Assembly: GCF_002117485.1 (NCBI RefSeq)
Contig: NZ_CP021030.1
Location: 4,256,001-4,320,000, forward strand
Direction: 5' to 3'
DNA length: 64,000 nt
DNA from: Rhizobium sp. NXC14
GTDB lineage: Bacteria > Pseudomonadota > Alphaproteobacteria > Rhizobiales > Rhizobiaceae
The position numbers and the translations under genes were made by a program. This document shows, one piece after another, positions 20,400 to 30,167 of the stretch. The notes beneath the pieces were generated by a model that searched no databases, was not told the DNA's origin, and was given only the letters and a program-made list of their open reading frames with translations. Each line of letters begins with the position of its first letter. The stretch's first letter is position 1.

Positions 20400-21248
20400 A
20401 TGGCGGCTCCACTGGTCAGCTTGAGCAATCTGTCGACAGAGCCAGCGGCTTCGCCTCAGGTTGCCGCGATCTGGCAGGCCCTTTGCGCGGAGGCCGTCAA
20501 TGCTTCGGCCAAGGACCCCGCACTCACGCGCGCCATGAATTCGGCAGTGCTCTATCATGCGAGCTTCGCCCAGGCGCTCGCCCAGCGGGTCGCGATCAAA
20601 CTGGCCAACCATGATCTCGACCAGGACGAACTGCTGGCGGTAATCGCGCAGGCCTTCATCGCCAATCGCACTATCATTGCGGATGCGGCTGCGGACCTGA
20701 CGGCGATCAAGGAGCGCGATCCGTCGAATACGGAAATCCTGACGCCATTTCTATATTTCAAAGGCTTTGTCGCATTGCAGGGACAACGCGTCGCCCATTG
20801 GCTCTGGCATCATGACCGCCTGCATCTTGCGCGCCACATCCAGAGCCGCATTTCTGAAGTCTTTGGCGTCGACATTCATCCCGCCGCCAAGATGGGCAGG
20901 AGCATCATGCTCGATCACGGGAGCGGCTTGGTCATCGGCGAGACAGCCATCGTTGAAGACGACGTATCGATCCTCCAGAACGTCACATTGGGAGGAACGG
21001 GCAAGGAGACCGGCGACCGACACCCCAAGGTGCGGCGTGGCGCGCTGATCGGAGCAGGCGCCAAGATCCTCGGCAACATCGAAATCGGCGTCGGCGCCAA
21101 GGTTGGCGCAGGAAGCGTTGTCGTAAATGCCGTGGCAGCCTACACATCCGTGGCCGGCGTTCCGGCGAGACAGGTCGGCAAGTGCCATTTCAATCTGCCG
21201 GGCATCACGATGGACCAGACCTTATCTGAACCGGAATATACGATATAG
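20400..21248 (+). CDS. cysE: serine O-acetyltransferase CysE
   Basis: A 282-residue enzyme making O-acetylserine from serine and acetyl-CoA, the carbon acceptor for sulfide in cysteine synthesis. The N-terminal helical domain is followed by the left-handed beta-helix of hexapeptide repeats: DIHPAAKMGRSIMLDHGSGL, then VIGETAIVEDDVSILQNVTL and GGTGKETGDRHPKVRRGALI, with the catalytic Asp/His in the usual places. Length is close to E. coli CysE. Its position at the edge of an organosulfur-uptake cluster suggests joint control by sulfur supply. Confidence 0.93.
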   Translation: MAAPLVSLSNLSTEPAASPQVAAIWQALCAEAVNASAKDPALTRAMNSAVLYHASFAQALAQRVAIKLANHDLDQDELLAVIAQAFIANRTIIADAAADLTAIKERDPSNTEILTPFLYFKGFVALQGQRVAHWLWHHDRLHLARHIQSRISEVFGVDIHPAAKMGRSIMLDHGSGLVIGETAIVEDDVSILQNVTLGGTGKETGDRHPKVRRGALIGAGAKILGNIEIGVGAKVGAGSVVVNAVAAYTSVAGVPARQVGKCHFNLPGITMDQTLSEPEYTI

Positions 21249-21289
21249 AGACGTTCTTGGAGGAGCGAGGCGGTGCCCCAGATTAGACT

Positions 21290-21331
21290 AGTCCCTCCCT
21301 CTTCTGGGGAGGGTTGGGGAGGGGACTTTTC
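21290..21331 (+). terminator. GC-rich inverted repeat and T-run after cysE
   Basis: AGTCCCTCCC pairs with GGGAGGGGACT across a G-rich centre and runs into TTTTC on the plus strand. It lies between the convergent cysE and DUF2585 genes. The unit resembles another small repeat found between rhizobial genes, so it may be a repeat doing duty as a terminator. Confidence 0.6.
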
Positions 21332-21336
21332 TGACC

Positions 21337-21924
21337 CTAAATTCCGCCCTGCCAGACCTTGATCGCCTCGACCGGCCAGATCAGCATCAGCACATTGAGT
21401 GTCAGGTTGTCGCGGATCATATAGCCCGTGAAAATCTCGAAGAAGATGGCGATCGCCACCGTCAGCGCCACCGGCGCGCGCCAGGCGAAGAAGAAGCCGA
21501 GGCACATGAAGACGGTGTCCATTGCCGAATTCAGGATGCTGTCGCCGTAATAATCCAGCGCGATCGTCGCCGTACGGTAGCGATCGATGATGAGAGGCGA
21601 ATTTTCCAGAAGTTCCCAGCCCGACTCGATGACGAGCGCCAGGAGCAGGCGCGCCATCAGCGGCTTATGGCGCAACAGCAGATAGCTCAGGCCGTAGAAC
21701 AGGAAGCCATGGATGATGTGCGACGGCGTGTACCAGTCCGACAGATGCTGCGAATTGCCGCTGGTATTGACACCTCCCTCCCACAGCTTGACATAGCCGC
21801 AGGCACAGATCGGCACGCGCCCCATCAGATGCTCGGCGATAATCTGGGCGACCAGAACCGCAAGGCAGGCGACGAACCAGAAGGTCTGGTGCCTGACCCG
21901 ATATTCGGCGTCTGCAGCGCTCAA
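21337..21924 (-). CDS. DUF2585 (UPF0314) membrane protein
   Basis: A 195-residue integral membrane protein with about five helices. It shows the UPF0314 features [20 protein letters not shown], then [18 protein letters not shown] and [18 protein letters not shown], rich in conserved His, Trp and Glu. Function unknown; restricted to alphaproteobacteria. Its ATG overlaps the stop of yciB (ATGA), so it is the second gene of that operon. Confidence 0.88.
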   Translation of the reverse strand: MSAADAEYRVRHQTFWFVACLAVLVAQIIAEHLMGRVPICACGYVKLWEGGVNTSGNSQHLSDWYTPSHIIHGFLFYGLSYLLLRHKPLMARLLLALVIESGWELLENSPLIIDRYRTATIALDYYGDSILNSAMDTVFMCLGFFFAWRAPVALTVAIAIFFEIFTGYMIRDNLTLNVLMLIWPVEAIKVWQGGI

Positions 21925-22595
21925 TTTTCACCGTCCTTTTCGGGATTGAGGCTATGCTTCAGAATGAGCGGCATCTGCGACATGGTGAAAATCAGGGTAA
22001 TCGGGAGGTTGCCCCAGACCTTGAAGACTACCCAGGCATTGTCTGCCGCCTTCATGTCAGGCTGGTAGTACCAGTTGAAGCCGCGCCAGACGACCTCGTT
22101 CAGAATCGCACAGAATAGAAAGAAGATCCCCCAACGGATGGTGAGCTTACGCCAGCCTTCGGCGTTAAGCTCGAAGGCGGTATTGAATACATAGCCAAGC
22201 AACGACTTTCCGAAAACAAGCCCGCCGAGCAACGCGACACCAAAGAGCCCGTTGATGATAGTCGGCTTCATCTTGATGAAGGTCTCGTTCTGCAGATAAA
22301 TTGCCAGCGCCCCGAAGCTCAACACCACCAGACCGGAGACAAAAGGCATGATCGGTAGGTGGCCGAGGACGACTTTCGAGACGACCAGGGAAACAATCGT
22401 CGCCAACATGAAAAGCGCTGTGGCGATGAAGAGCGGTCCGCCCAATCCCGCAAGAGCCGGAAACTGTACAGCAAGCCACTCGGCCCGCAGATTGGCAAAG
22501 AAGAAGATCAACAGCGGCCCGAGTTCCAGCGCCAGTTTCAGCATCGGATGATGGCGGTCGGCCGAGCTAGGCGTAATATCGCTTTCGGTGGTCAT
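21921..22595 (-). CDS. yciB: inner-membrane septation protein YciB/IspA
   Basis: A 224-residue protein with six hydrophobic segments and the YciB/IspZ motifs [34 protein letters not shown] and LNEVVWR. Homologues affect septation and envelope synthesis in enterics and Shigella. It lies 78 bp downstream of ftsY and probably shares its transcript. Confidence 0.92.
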   Translation of the reverse strand: MTTESDITPSSADRHHPMLKLALELGPLLIFFFANLRAEWLAVQFPALAGLGGPLFIATALFMLATIVSLVVSKVVLGHLPIMPFVSGLVVLSFGALAIYLQNETFIKMKPTIINGLFGVALLGGLVFGKSLLGYVFNTAFELNAEGWRKLTIRWGIFFLFCAILNEVVWRGFNWYYQPDMKAADNAWVVFKVWGNLPITLIFTMSQMPLILKHSLNPEKDGEN

Positions 22596-22673
22596 GCGTT
22601 CTTCGAACCTGCTATTCCTGAAAACCTGTGTCCCGACCGTCCCTTGCAGGTTTTCGGCGGCATATCTGTGGCA

Positions 22674-24221
22674 TCATTGGGGAAGTCCGGCAATGGCATG
22701 GGCAAAATCCTCGGCCTCGAACGGCTCCAGATCTTCCACGCCTTCGCCGACGCCGATGAAATAGACCGGCAACTTGTGCTTGGCGGAGATCGCGACGAGA
22801 ATGCCGCCGCGCGCTGTGCCGTCGAGCTTAGTCATGATCAACCCGTTGACGCCGGCGACATTGCGGAAGATCTCGACCTGGCTCAGCGCATTCTGCCCCG
22901 TCGTGGCATCGAGCGTCTGCAGCACGGTGTGCGGCGCGTCGGGATCAAGCTTGCCGAGCACACGCACGATCTTCTCAAGTTCGGCCATCAGCTCGGCCTT
23001 GTTCTGCAGGCGGCCGGCGGTATCGACGATCAGCACGTCGCATTTCCGGGCCTTCGCCTGTTCGAAAGCGTCATAGGCAAGGCCGGCGGCATCCGCGCCG
23101 AGCTTTGTGCCGATGAATTCGGAATTGGTCCGCTCTGCCCAGATCTTCAGCTGCTCGATCGCCGCCGCACGGAACGTATCGCCGGCGGCCAGCATCACTT
23201 TCAGCCCGGCGCCTGAAAGCTTCGCCGCGAGCTTGCCGATCGTCGTCGTCTTGCCGGTGCCGTTGACGCCGACGACGAGGATAACATGCGGCTTGTGCGA
23301 AAGATCGAGCTGTAGAGGCTTGGCGACCGGCTTCAGAACCTTGGCGATTTCCGACGCCATGATCCGGCTGACATCCTCGCCGGTCACATCTTTGCCGTAG
23401 CGCTCGGAAGCGAGCGTATCGGTGACGCGCAGCGCCGTCTCGACGCCGAGATCGGCCTGGATCAACAGGTCTTCGAGATCCTGCAGGGTCTCGTCGTCGA
23501 GCTTGCGCTTGGTGAAGAGCGCGGTGATCTGGCCGGTGAGCTGCGAGGACGTACGCGCAAGCCCGTTGCGCAGGCGCTGGAACCAGCTGAGTCTGGGTTG
23601 CGGGGCAACGGGTTCGGGTTCGGCGACCTTCGGGCCGGTAGCGAAGCCTTTGGGAAGGATGGGAGTGCTGGTCGCCGATTCCGCCGTGGGGCTACCCCCC
23701 TCTGCCCTGCCGGGCATCTCCCCCACAGGGGGGGAGATCGGCTGAACAGAGGCGTCCAGCACCTCATCGATCTCAGGTAGAATTTCCTCTACAGGCGCTT
23801 CTGCGACTTCTTCGGTCCCTTCGATCGAAGCCGGCGCATCAGACTCCAAATGATCTCCCCCCTTGTAGCGGACATGTCCCGAAGGGACAGAGGGGGGTGC
23901 TTCCGCAGCACTCTCGGCACTCACCTCCGCTTCCGCCTCGGCTTCCAGCAGCGACAGCGGCACGACGCCCATATCTCTGAGCTGGTCCGGAGCCGGCAGG
24001 ATCGCTGGCTCGGCATCGTCACGCTCTTCCTCGGCATCCTGCACGACATCCGCAGCCGGTCCGCCGGCGGTATCCATCTCCTCGGGAAGAACAGGATCAT
24101 CCGCGATCGGCAGGTCTTCGTCGCGCGAACGCTGCTCGAGCTCCCTTTCCACAGCCTCAGGCACGGGTTCTTCAGCCGGCTTGCCGAAGGTGAAGACCTT
24201 TTTAATGAAACTGAGCGCCAT
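22674..24221 (-). CDS. ftsY: signal recognition particle receptor FtsY with repeat-expanded A domain
   Basis: A 515-residue GTPase that docks SRP-ribosome complexes at the inner membrane. The NG domain begins near residue 205: WFQRLRNGLARTSSQL, G1 GVNGTGKTTTIGKLA near 317, DTAGRLQNK, and TKLDGTARGGI. The A domain (residues ~15-200) is acidic and low-complexity. Two stretches in it, residues ~107-123 and ~160-176, are encoded by palindromic intergenic repeats in opposite orientation (peptides PPSVPSGHVRYKGGDHLE and PISPPVGEMPGRAEGG). They are Pro/Gly-rich and basic, unlike the Glu/Ala-rich surroundings. Downstream of mtaB. Confidence 0.95.
   Translation of the reverse strand: MALSFIKKVFTFGKPAEEPVPEAVERELEQRSRDEDLPIADDPVLPEEMDTAGGPAADVVQDAEEERDDAEPAILPAPDQLRDMGVVPLSLLEAEAEAEVSAESAAEAPPSVPSGHVRYKGGDHLESDAPASIEGTEEVAEAPVEEILPEIDEVLDASVQPISPPVGEMPGRAEGGSPTAESATSTPILPKGFATGPKVAEPEPVAPQPRLSWFQRLRNGLARTSSQLTGQITALFTKRKLDDETLQDLEDLLIQADLGVETALRVTDTLASERYGKDVTGEDVSRIMASEIAKVLKPVAKPLQLDLSHKPHVILVVGVNGTGKTTTIGKLAAKLSGAGLKVMLAAGDTFRAAAIEQLKIWAERTNSEFIGTKLGADAAGLAYDAFEQAKARKCDVLIVDTAGRLQNKAELMAELEKIVRVLGKLDPDAPHTVLQTLDATTGQNALSQVEIFRNVAGVNGLIMTKLDGTARGGILVAISAKHKLPVYFIGVGEGVEDLEPFEAEDFAHAIAGLPQ
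23694..23741 (+). repeat. palindromic repeat copy inside ftsY (1)
   Basis: Matches the ccmA-ccmB left arm at 47 of 48 positions and has the same orientation on the plus strand. It is read in frame as PISPPVGEMPGRAEGG on the minus strand and creates no stop. Confidence 0.85.
23852..23899 (-). repeat. palindromic repeat copy inside ftsY (2), inverted
   Basis: A diverged copy in the opposite orientation to the one at 23694-23741. It keeps the GATCTCCCCCCTTGT start and AGAGGGGGGTG end, with a central GTCCCGAAGGGAC palindrome. It encodes PPSVPSGHVRYKGGDHLE in FtsY. Confidence 0.75.
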
Positions 24222-24237
24222 GGGGATTCCGTGAAAG

Positions 24238-25509
24238 TCAGGCCGCTGCGGCCGTCAATTGCATGTCGAGATGCTTGCCATTGTGGCCGGTGATCGTGAC
24301 CGGCACAAGTTCGCCGGGACGAAGGCCGGCGGCTGTGACCAGCGTGAAGTTTTCCGTATGCGCAAGGCCGTTGTTTTCGACAAGCAGCCACTGCCGGGTT
24401 CCTACCATGCCATCGAGGTGGGATTGATGCAGCCTATGTCCCGTGGCGCGCAGCCGTGCGGCGCGGTCCTTGACCAGCGACCGGTCGAGCTGCGGCATGC
24501 GGGCGGCCGGCGTGCCGGGACGCGGGCTGTAGGGGAAAACATGCAGGTGCGCGATATCAGCTTCTTCAGCGAGCCGCACCGCATTGCCGAACATCTCTTC
24601 CGTTTCCGTTGGGAAACCTGCGATCATATCGGCGCCGAAGCTTATCTCCGGGCGAAGGCGGCGCGCATCCTCGATGAAACGCAGCGCGTCGGCGCGAGAA
24701 TGCCGCCTCTTCATCCGCTTCAGGATCATGTCGTCGCCATGCTGCAGCGACAGATGCAGATGCGGCATGAAGCGAGGCTCGTCGGCGATCAGGTCCATCA
24801 GATGGGCATCGGCCTCGATGCTGTCGATCGAGGATAGCCTCAGTCGGCGGATCTCCGGGAGCTGTTTCAAAAGCGTCTTTGCCAGAAGCCCGAGCGTCGG
24901 CGCGCCCGGCAGATCGCCGCCATAGCTGGTGGCGTCGACCCCGGTCAGCACGATCTCGCGATACCCGCTGTCGACGAGCTTGCGGGCCTGGTCAACCACG
25001 GCGCCCATCGGCACCGAGCGGGAATTGCCGCGGCCATAGGGAATGATGCAGAAGGTGCAGCGATGGTCGCAGCCGTTCTGGACCTGGATGAAGGCACGAA
25101 CATGACCGTCGATGTGCCTGAGCATCTGCGGCGCCGTCGCCTTGACGCTCATGATATCGTTGACGCGGAGCTTCTCCTCGGCCGAAACACCGAAATCCGG
25201 CAGGCTGCGATAGGAGGCGCTCGAAAGCTTCTCCTCGTTGCCGAGCACCGCATCGACCTCCGCCATCTCGGCGAAGGTCTGTTTTTCCGTCTGCGCGGCG
25301 CAGCCGGTGACGATGATGCGGGCATGTGGATTGTCGCGCCGCGCCCGGCGGATCGCCTGGCGGGCCTGACGCACGGCTTCGCCGGTGACGGCGCAAGTAT
25401 TGACCAGGATGGCGTTGTTGAGCCCGGCCTTCTCGGCCTGCGCCTTCATCACTTCGGATTCATATGTGTTGAGGCGGCAGCCGAAGGTAATGACCTCGAC
25501 GCCGCTCAC
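24238..25509 (-). CDS. mtaB: tRNA t6A37 methylthiotransferase MtaB
   Basis: A 423-residue radical-SAM enzyme that adds a methylthio group to t6A37 in ANN-decoding tRNAs. The N-terminal UPF0004 domain has cluster cysteines in [20 protein letters not shown] and VTGCAAQ. The radical-SAM CxxxCxxC is [16 protein letters not shown], and the C-terminal TRAM-like part binds tRNA. The start is a GTG whose last two bases overlap the dapF stop (GTGA); a longer ATG form would run across dapF in another frame. Confidence 0.93.
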   Translation of the reverse strand: MSGVEVITFGCRLNTYESEVMKAQAEKAGLNNAILVNTCAVTGEAVRQARQAIRRARRDNPHARIIVTGCAAQTEKQTFAEMAEVDAVLGNEEKLSSASYRSLPDFGVSAEEKLRVNDIMSVKATAPQMLRHIDGHVRAFIQVQNGCDHRCTFCIIPYGRGNSRSVPMGAVVDQARKLVDSGYREIVLTGVDATSYGGDLPGAPTLGLLAKTLLKQLPEIRRLRLSSIDSIEADAHLMDLIADEPRFMPHLHLSLQHGDDMILKRMKRRHSRADALRFIEDARRLRPEISFGADMIAGFPTETEEMFGNAVRLAEEADIAHLHVFPYSPRPGTPAARMPQLDRSLVKDRAARLRATGHRLHQSHLDGMVGTRQWLLVENNGLAHTENFTLVTAAGLRPGELVPVTITGHNGKHLDMQLTAAAA

Positions 25510-26411
25510 TGCGCCCCCGCCTCTTGGGTACCATCGCGCGACCAGAGACCTGTCGACGGATCGAGTCGGCCCGACCATTCCCATTCGGCCGGACCGGTCA
25601 TGATGACGTGATCGTCGCGCTCGCGCCATTCGATCGAAAGCACGGCTGGCGGCTTGGCGCTCGCCACATTGATCGTCACCTTGCGGCCGGTACGGCCGGT
25701 ACGTGCGGCGCTGACAGCAGCGGAACAGGCGGCCGAGCCGCAGGCGAGCGTCAATCCCGCGCCGCGCTCCCAAGTCCGTGTCGTCACGGATGTCGGCGAC
25801 GTCACCTGCGCCAGGGTGATATTGGCGCGCTCGGGAAACATAGGATGATTTTCGAGCAGCGGCCCGAAGCGGGCGAGATCATAGGACATTACGTCCTTAT
25901 CCACCCAGAAGATCGCATGCGGATTTCCCATCGACATGGCGGAAGGCGAATGCAGCACCGGATTGTCGATCGGGCCGATCTGCAGCTCGATAAGGCTGGT
26001 GTCGTGAAATTCTTCCGCCAGCGGGATCCTGTCCCAATCGAAAACCGGCTTTCCCATATCGACGGAGATCGTCCCGTCCTCGTGCTCGACGGCATTGAGG
26101 ATCCCGGCGACCGTCTGGAAGGTGAAGGCCTTCCGACCGGTCTCTGCGGCAAGCGCCTGCACGACGCAGCGGGTGCCGTTACCGCAGGCCTGCGCCTTCG
26201 AGCCATCGGAGTTCAGGATATCGATGAAGGCATCTGTGCCGTCGGCCTTCGGATCATGGATCGCCATGATCTGGTCGAACTCGGTCTCAGGATCGGCATT
26301 GAGCGCGACCGCCGCCGAGGGCGTCACTTTATCAGGCCGTCCGCGCATGTCGACGACCAGGATCTTGTTGCCAAGCCCGTTCATCCTCGCGAATTCGACC
26401 GTTGCGCTCAT
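25506..26411 (-). CDS. dapF: diaminopimelate epimerase DapF
   Basis: A 301-residue enzyme converting LL- to meso-diaminopimelate for lysine and peptidoglycan. Both catalytic cysteines are present, in [10 protein letters not shown] and [12 protein letters not shown]. The family start [17 protein letters not shown] fixes the ATG; an upstream in-frame ATG would add 50 unrelated residues. Translationally coupled to mtaB. Confidence 0.95.
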   Translation of the reverse strand: MSATVEFARMNGLGNKILVVDMRGRPDKVTPSAAVALNADPETEFDQIMAIHDPKADGTDAFIDILNSDGSKAQACGNGTRCVVQALAAETGRKAFTFQTVAGILNAVEHEDGTISVDMGKPVFDWDRIPLAEEFHDTSLIELQIGPIDNPVLHSPSAMSMGNPHAIFWVDKDVMSYDLARFGPLLENHPMFPERANITLAQVTSPTSVTTRTWERGAGLTLACGSAACSAAVSAARTGRTGRKVTINVASAKPPAVLSIEWRERDDHVIMTGPAEWEWSGRLDPSTGLWSRDGTQEAGAQ

Positions 26412-26523
26412 AATATCATTCCGTCCGTCTTTCCGCTGTATATGGCGGAAACGCGAGGGAATTACCAGTGGGTGAGTGCCATGCAGGCCTTGCAGCCGAC
26501 TGAGCCTCCGGGCGGTCCGTCTT

Positions 26524-26727
26524 CTACCGCTGCCCGCCGTCGGCTTCGAAGGACGCCGCATGCGCCTCGACGATAGCGGCGGTGATGACCTTCTTCAGCT
26601 CGTAGACCAGCGAGCGGGATCGTTTGCGATCCAGATCCTGTGCCGCTTTTGCAAGACTAAGGCCTTCGTTGAGAACAATATGATGGGCCCGTGCCAGCGC
26701 CCAACTTTCAATATCAGCATTGATCAT
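26524..26727 (-). CDS. small hypothetical protein
   Basis: A 67-codon frame ([18 protein letters not shown]...). The sequence looks like a small helical protein: an amphipathic [18 protein letters not shown] region, then [18 protein letters not shown] with a helix-turn-helix flavour, then [15 protein letters not shown]. No signal peptide and no recognised family. It lies alone between dapF and ffh, and AT-rich DNA upstream could hold its promoter. An ATG seven codons earlier is also possible. Confidence 0.5.
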   Translation of the reverse strand: MINADIESWALARAHHIVLNEGLSLAKAAQDLDRKRSRSLVYELKKVITAAIVEAHAASFEADGGQR

Positions 26728-26954
26728 TCGATATCTCCGCCGGATCATCCGGCATCAAGGATATTCACGAATCATTTTACAGGACGCACTTAAGTAGAAA
26801 GTAGAATCACAAGCGGAATATTTTGCAACTGGCGTAAATAGCGTATTGGCCTGTAAGCGGCATTTAACTACCGGATCCATGTCACATTGCTTCCGAAAAG
26901 CCGGTCATGCGGCCATCGGCCCGCATTCGCCTTGACTTTCCCGCCGCTTTCCTG

Positions 26955-27072
26955 TTTATCGCGGCCAATCCGCGACGAGCCACATGACTCCGAGCCGCCG
27001 ACCGGGACACCGAGATCCCGGAGGTCAACACCCGACAGCGCGATGCGCCCTCGGGTGCTTTTTGGCTTTGCG
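26955..27072 (+). ncRNA. possible small RNA or attenuator upstream of ffh
   Basis: Two hairpins lie in line: CCGGGA-N8-TCCCGG (about 27000-27020), and CACCCGA/TCGGGTG enclosing a GCGCGATGCGC palindrome (about 27026-27056) that runs into CTTTTTGG. The second has the form of a Rho-independent terminator about 90 bp before ffh. It could end a short independent RNA or act as a leader attenuator. No known family was recognised. Confidence 0.35.
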
Positions 27073-27146
27073 TCTTGTTTTCGTCAAGGAAAAGCACAAC
27101 GTTTCCGGGCAGATCAACCCGCCCGAAACGTATCAAGGAAGAGCTG

Positions 27147-28727
27147 ATGTTTGAAAACCTCCAGGACCGTCTCGGATCCATTCTGAATGGACTGACAGGC
27201 CGTGGCGCGCTTTCGGAAGCCGATGTTTCTGCAGCGCTGCGCGAGGTTCGCCGCGCGTTGCTGGAGGCCGACGTCGCACTCGACGTCGTGCGCTCCTTCA
27301 CTGACCGCGTGCGTGAAAAGGCAGTTGGCGCCGAGATCCTGAAGTCGATCAAACCCGGCCAAATGGTCGTCAAGATCGTCCATGACGAGCTGATCGAGAT
27401 GCTGGGCGGCGAAGGTGTCGGCATCGATCTGCATGCGCCGGCCCCCGTCGTGGTCATGATGGTCGGCCTGCAGGGCTCGGGCAAGACGACGACGACCGCC
27501 AAGATCGCCAATCGCCTGTCGACGCGCGATAAGAAGAAGGTGCTGATGGCGTCGCTCGACACGCGCCGTCCGGCCGCTCAGGAACAGCTTCGTCAGCTCG
27601 GCGCCCAGACCAATATCGACACGCTGCCGATCATCACCGGTCAGTCGCCGACCGATATCGCCGCCCGCGCCGTGCAGGCGGCCAAGCTCGGCGGCCACGA
27701 CGTCGTCATCCTCGATACCGCCGGCCGCACCCATATCGACGAGCCCTTGATGGTCGAGATGGCCGACATCAAGAAGCGATCGAATCCGCATGAAATCCTG
27801 CTGGTCGCCGACAGCCTCACCGGTCAGGACGCCGTCAACCTCGCCCGCAACTTCGACGAACGCGTCGGCATCACCGGTCTCGTGCTGACCCGTATGGACG
27901 GCGACGGTCGCGGCGGTGCTGCCCTTTCGATGCGCGCCGTAACCGGCAAGCCGATCAAGCTGATCGGCGTCGGCGAGAAGATGAGCGAGCTCGAGGAATT
28001 CCATCCCCGCCGCATCGCCGACCGTATCCTCGGCATGGGCGACATCGTCTCGCTCGTCGAGCGCGCGGCCGAGAACATCGACGCCGAGAAGGCGGCCGCG
28101 ATGGCCGCCAAGATGGCCAAGGGTAAGTTCGACCTCGATGACCTCGCCGACCAGCTGCGCCAGATGCAGAAGATGGGCGGCATGGGCGGCATCATGGGTA
28201 TGATGCCCGGCATGGGCGGCATGAAGGACAAGATGGCCGCCGCCGGTCTGAACGACAAGCTTTTCGGCCGCCAGATCGCCATCATCCAGTCGATGACCAA
28301 GGCCGAGCGCGCCAATCCCGACTTGCTCAAGCATTCGCGCAAGAAGCGAATCGCCGCCGGCTCAGGCACCGATGCCGCCGACATCAACAAGCTTCTGAAG
28401 ATGCACCGCCAGATGGCTGATATGATGAAGATGATGGGCGGCAAGGGCAAAGGCGGCCTGATGAAGCAGATGATGGGCGGCCTTGCCGGCAAGATGGGGC
28501 TGGGGGGCCTCGGCGGCATGGGCGGCATGCCCGATCTCTCGAATATCGACCCGAAGCAGCTGGAAGCCCTGCAGAAACAGGCGGAAGCGGCGGGTTTGGG
28601 AAAACCGGGTGGGGGTATGCCCGGTCTCGGCGGCTTGCCGGGTGGTTTGCCTGGCCTCGGCGGCGCAAAGCTGCCGGGTCTTGGCGGTGGTTTCCCGGGT
28701 TTGCCCGGATTGCCGAAGAAGAAGTGA
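27147..28727 (+). CDS. ffh: signal recognition particle protein Ffh
   Basis: A 526-residue SRP GTPase that binds SRP RNA and signal sequences. The N domain starts MFENLQDRLGSILNGL; G1 is GLQGSGKTTTTAKIA (~107), G3 is DTAGRTHIDE, and G4 is TRMDGDGRGG. The methionine-rich M domain (from ~residue 330) contains GMGGIMGMMPGMGGMKDKM, and the tail is very rich in Gly, Met, Leu and Pro. An AGGAAG site precedes the ATG. First gene of the ffh-rplS cluster. Confidence 0.96.
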   Translation: MFENLQDRLGSILNGLTGRGALSEADVSAALREVRRALLEADVALDVVRSFTDRVREKAVGAEILKSIKPGQMVVKIVHDELIEMLGGEGVGIDLHAPAPVVVMMVGLQGSGKTTTTAKIANRLSTRDKKKVLMASLDTRRPAAQEQLRQLGAQTNIDTLPIITGQSPTDIAARAVQAAKLGGHDVVILDTAGRTHIDEPLMVEMADIKKRSNPHEILLVADSLTGQDAVNLARNFDERVGITGLVLTRMDGDGRGGAALSMRAVTGKPIKLIGVGEKMSELEEFHPRRIADRILGMGDIVSLVERAAENIDAEKAAAMAAKMAKGKFDLDDLADQLRQMQKMGGMGGIMGMMPGMGGMKDKMAAAGLNDKLFGRQIAIIQSMTKAERANPDLLKHSRKKRIAAGSGTDAADINKLLKMHRQMADMMKMMGGKGKGGLMKQMMGGLAGKMGLGGLGGMGGMPDLSNIDPKQLEALQKQAEAAGLGKPGGGMPGLGGLPGGLPGLGGAKLPGLGGGFPGLPGLPKKK

Positions 28728-28743
28728 AAGGATCGCTTGCCCC

Positions 28744-29064
28744 ATGATTGATCCGGACGTCAAAGCCCAGCTCGGGAGCTATCGTCAGTCGATCGACAAT
28801 ATCGATGCCGCTCTCGTGCACATGCTGGCCGAACGCTTCCGCTGCACCAAAGAGGTCGGCGTGTTGAAGGCCAAATACAATCTGCCGCCGGCCGATCCGG
28901 CGCGCGAGGAATACCAGATCGAACGCCTTCGCCAGCTGGCGAAAGCCGCCAATCTGGACCCGGATTTCGCCGAGAAGTTCTTGAACTTCGTCATCAAGGA
29001 AGTCATCCGGCATCATGAGCAGATCGCTGCGGACCACGCTGAACAGAACGCCGCAGCCCGATAA
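28744..29064 (+). CDS. chorismate mutase (AroQ class)
   Basis: A 106-residue all-helical AroQ-type chorismate mutase (chorismate to prephenate). Recognisable are SYRQSIDNIDAALVHMLAER, then FRCTKEVGVLKAKYNLPPAD, with the Arg/Lys positions of the active site, and a C-terminal helix FLNFVIKEVIRHHEQIA. It is a stand-alone mutase domain, 16 bp downstream of ffh and 49 bp before rpsP, a placement typical of Rhizobiales. Confidence 0.9.
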   Translation: MIDPDVKAQLGSYRQSIDNIDAALVHMLAERFRCTKEVGVLKAKYNLPPADPAREEYQIERLRQLAKAANLDPDFAEKFLNFVIKEVIRHHEQIAADHAEQNAAAR

Positions 29065-29113
29065 CCATACCGCCTTACGAAGCGGTCTAGAAAAAGCCTA
29101 AGGAGTAAAGAAC

Positions 29114-29485
29114 ATGGCACTGAAAATTCGTCTCGCCCGCGGTGGCTCCAAAAAGCGCCCGTATTACCACGTCGTTCTCGCCGATGCGCGCAGCCCGCGT
29201 GACGGCCGCTTCCTCGAAAATCTCGGCTCCTGGAACCCGATGCTCGCCAAGGATGACGAAAAGCGCGTTCAGCTGAACGCCGAGCGCATCAAGCATTGGC
29301 TCGACAACGGCGCTCAGCCGACTGACCGCGTCCTGCGCTTCCTCGACGAAGCCGGCGTTGCCAAGCGCGAAGCCAAGAACAACCCGCTCAAGGCGAAGCC
29401 TGGCAAACGCGCCCAGGAACGCGCCGCCGAAAAGGCCCAGAAGATCGCCGACGCCGCAGCAGCTGCTGCTGACGCCGCGGAATAA
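29114..29485 (+). CDS. rpsP: 30S ribosomal protein S16
   Basis: A 123-residue protein. The first ~80 residues are the conserved S16 fold ([20 protein letters not shown], then [20 protein letters not shown]), followed by an Ala/Lys-rich extension ending AAAAADAAE, common in rhizobia. A GGAG-type site precedes the ATG, and a terminator follows the gene. Confidence 0.96.
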   Translation: MALKIRLARGGSKKRPYYHVVLADARSPRDGRFLENLGSWNPMLAKDDEKRVQLNAERIKHWLDNGAQPTDRVLRFLDEAGVAKREAKNNPLKAKPGKRAQERAAEKAQKIADAAAAAADAAE

Positions 29486-29506
29486 TCCGGACATCCCCTT
29501 TTCGAG

Positions 29507-29541
29507 CGGGCGGCATGGCGACATGCCGCCCGTTTTCGTTT
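29507..29541 (+). terminator. terminator between rpsP and rimM
   Basis: A perfect 11-bp stem CGGGCGGCATG/CATGCCGCCCG with GCGA loop, then TTTTCGTTT. It sits inside the ffh-rplS cluster and probably lowers rimM-trmD expression relative to rpsP. Confidence 0.85.
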
Positions 29542-29600
29542 CCAATCGCCCGCACTTCGTTTATGAGAAACCTGTCTTTCGGCTTCACATGAAGGAACCC

Positions 29601-30167
29601 ATGACAAAGCTTGAAAACCCGGTTTTGATGGCGACGATCGGCGGCGCACAGGGCCTCAGGGGCGAGGTGCGCGCCAAGGCCTACACGGCCGATCCGACTG
29701 CGCTCGGCGATTACGGCCTTTTGCACAGCACGGACGGACGCAGCTTCGAAATCCTCGAGATCCGCGAGATGAAGAACGTCGTCGTCGTCCGTTTCCGCGG
29801 CATCAACGACCGCAACGCCGCCGAAGCGCTGAACGGACTCGAACTCTATATCGAGCGAGACAACCTGCCGGACGAGGAGCTCGAGGACGACGAATTCTAC
29901 TATGCAGATCTCGAAGGGCTTGAAGCGCTTGATGACAAGGGCGTCAGCTACGGGACGGTCACCGGCGTCTTCGATTTCGGCGCCGGCGATCTCCTGGAGC
30001 TCAAGGGTCCGGGCAAGCGCCCGGTCCTCATTCCCTTCTCCGAAGCCTCGGTGCTGGAAATCGATCTCGAAGCCGGTACGCTGCTGATCGATCCGCTGGC
30101 GGCGGGACTGGTCGATGAGCCCGAGCTGTCGCAGTTCACTGCGGGCAAGCCGAAAAAGAAGAAGTAA
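29601..30167 (+). CDS. rimM: 16S rRNA processing factor RimM
   Basis: A 188-residue 30S maturation factor. The RimM N-terminal beta-barrel begins [20 protein letters not shown]. The PRC-barrel C-terminal part has [20 protein letters not shown] and [20 protein letters not shown]. It ends in a short lysine tail. AAGGAA lies before the chosen ATG; an ATG four codons earlier is possible. Its TAA shares a base with the trmD ATG (TAATG). Confidence 0.94.
   Translation: MTKLENPVLMATIGGAQGLRGEVRAKAYTADPTALGDYGLLHSTDGRSFEILEIREMKNVVVVRFRGINDRNAAEALNGLELYIERDNLPDEELEDDEFYYADLEGLEALDDKGVSYGTVTGVFDFGAGDLLELKGPGKRPVLIPFSEASVLEIDLEAGTLLIDPLAAGLVDEPELSQFTAGKPKKKK

Noticed and set aside
23742..23851. One mobile element spanning both ftsY repeats, like the ccm pair.
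   Set aside because: The central 110 bp share nothing with the ccm core and encode Glu/Ala-rich sequence like native FtsY, so two separate small insertions fit better.
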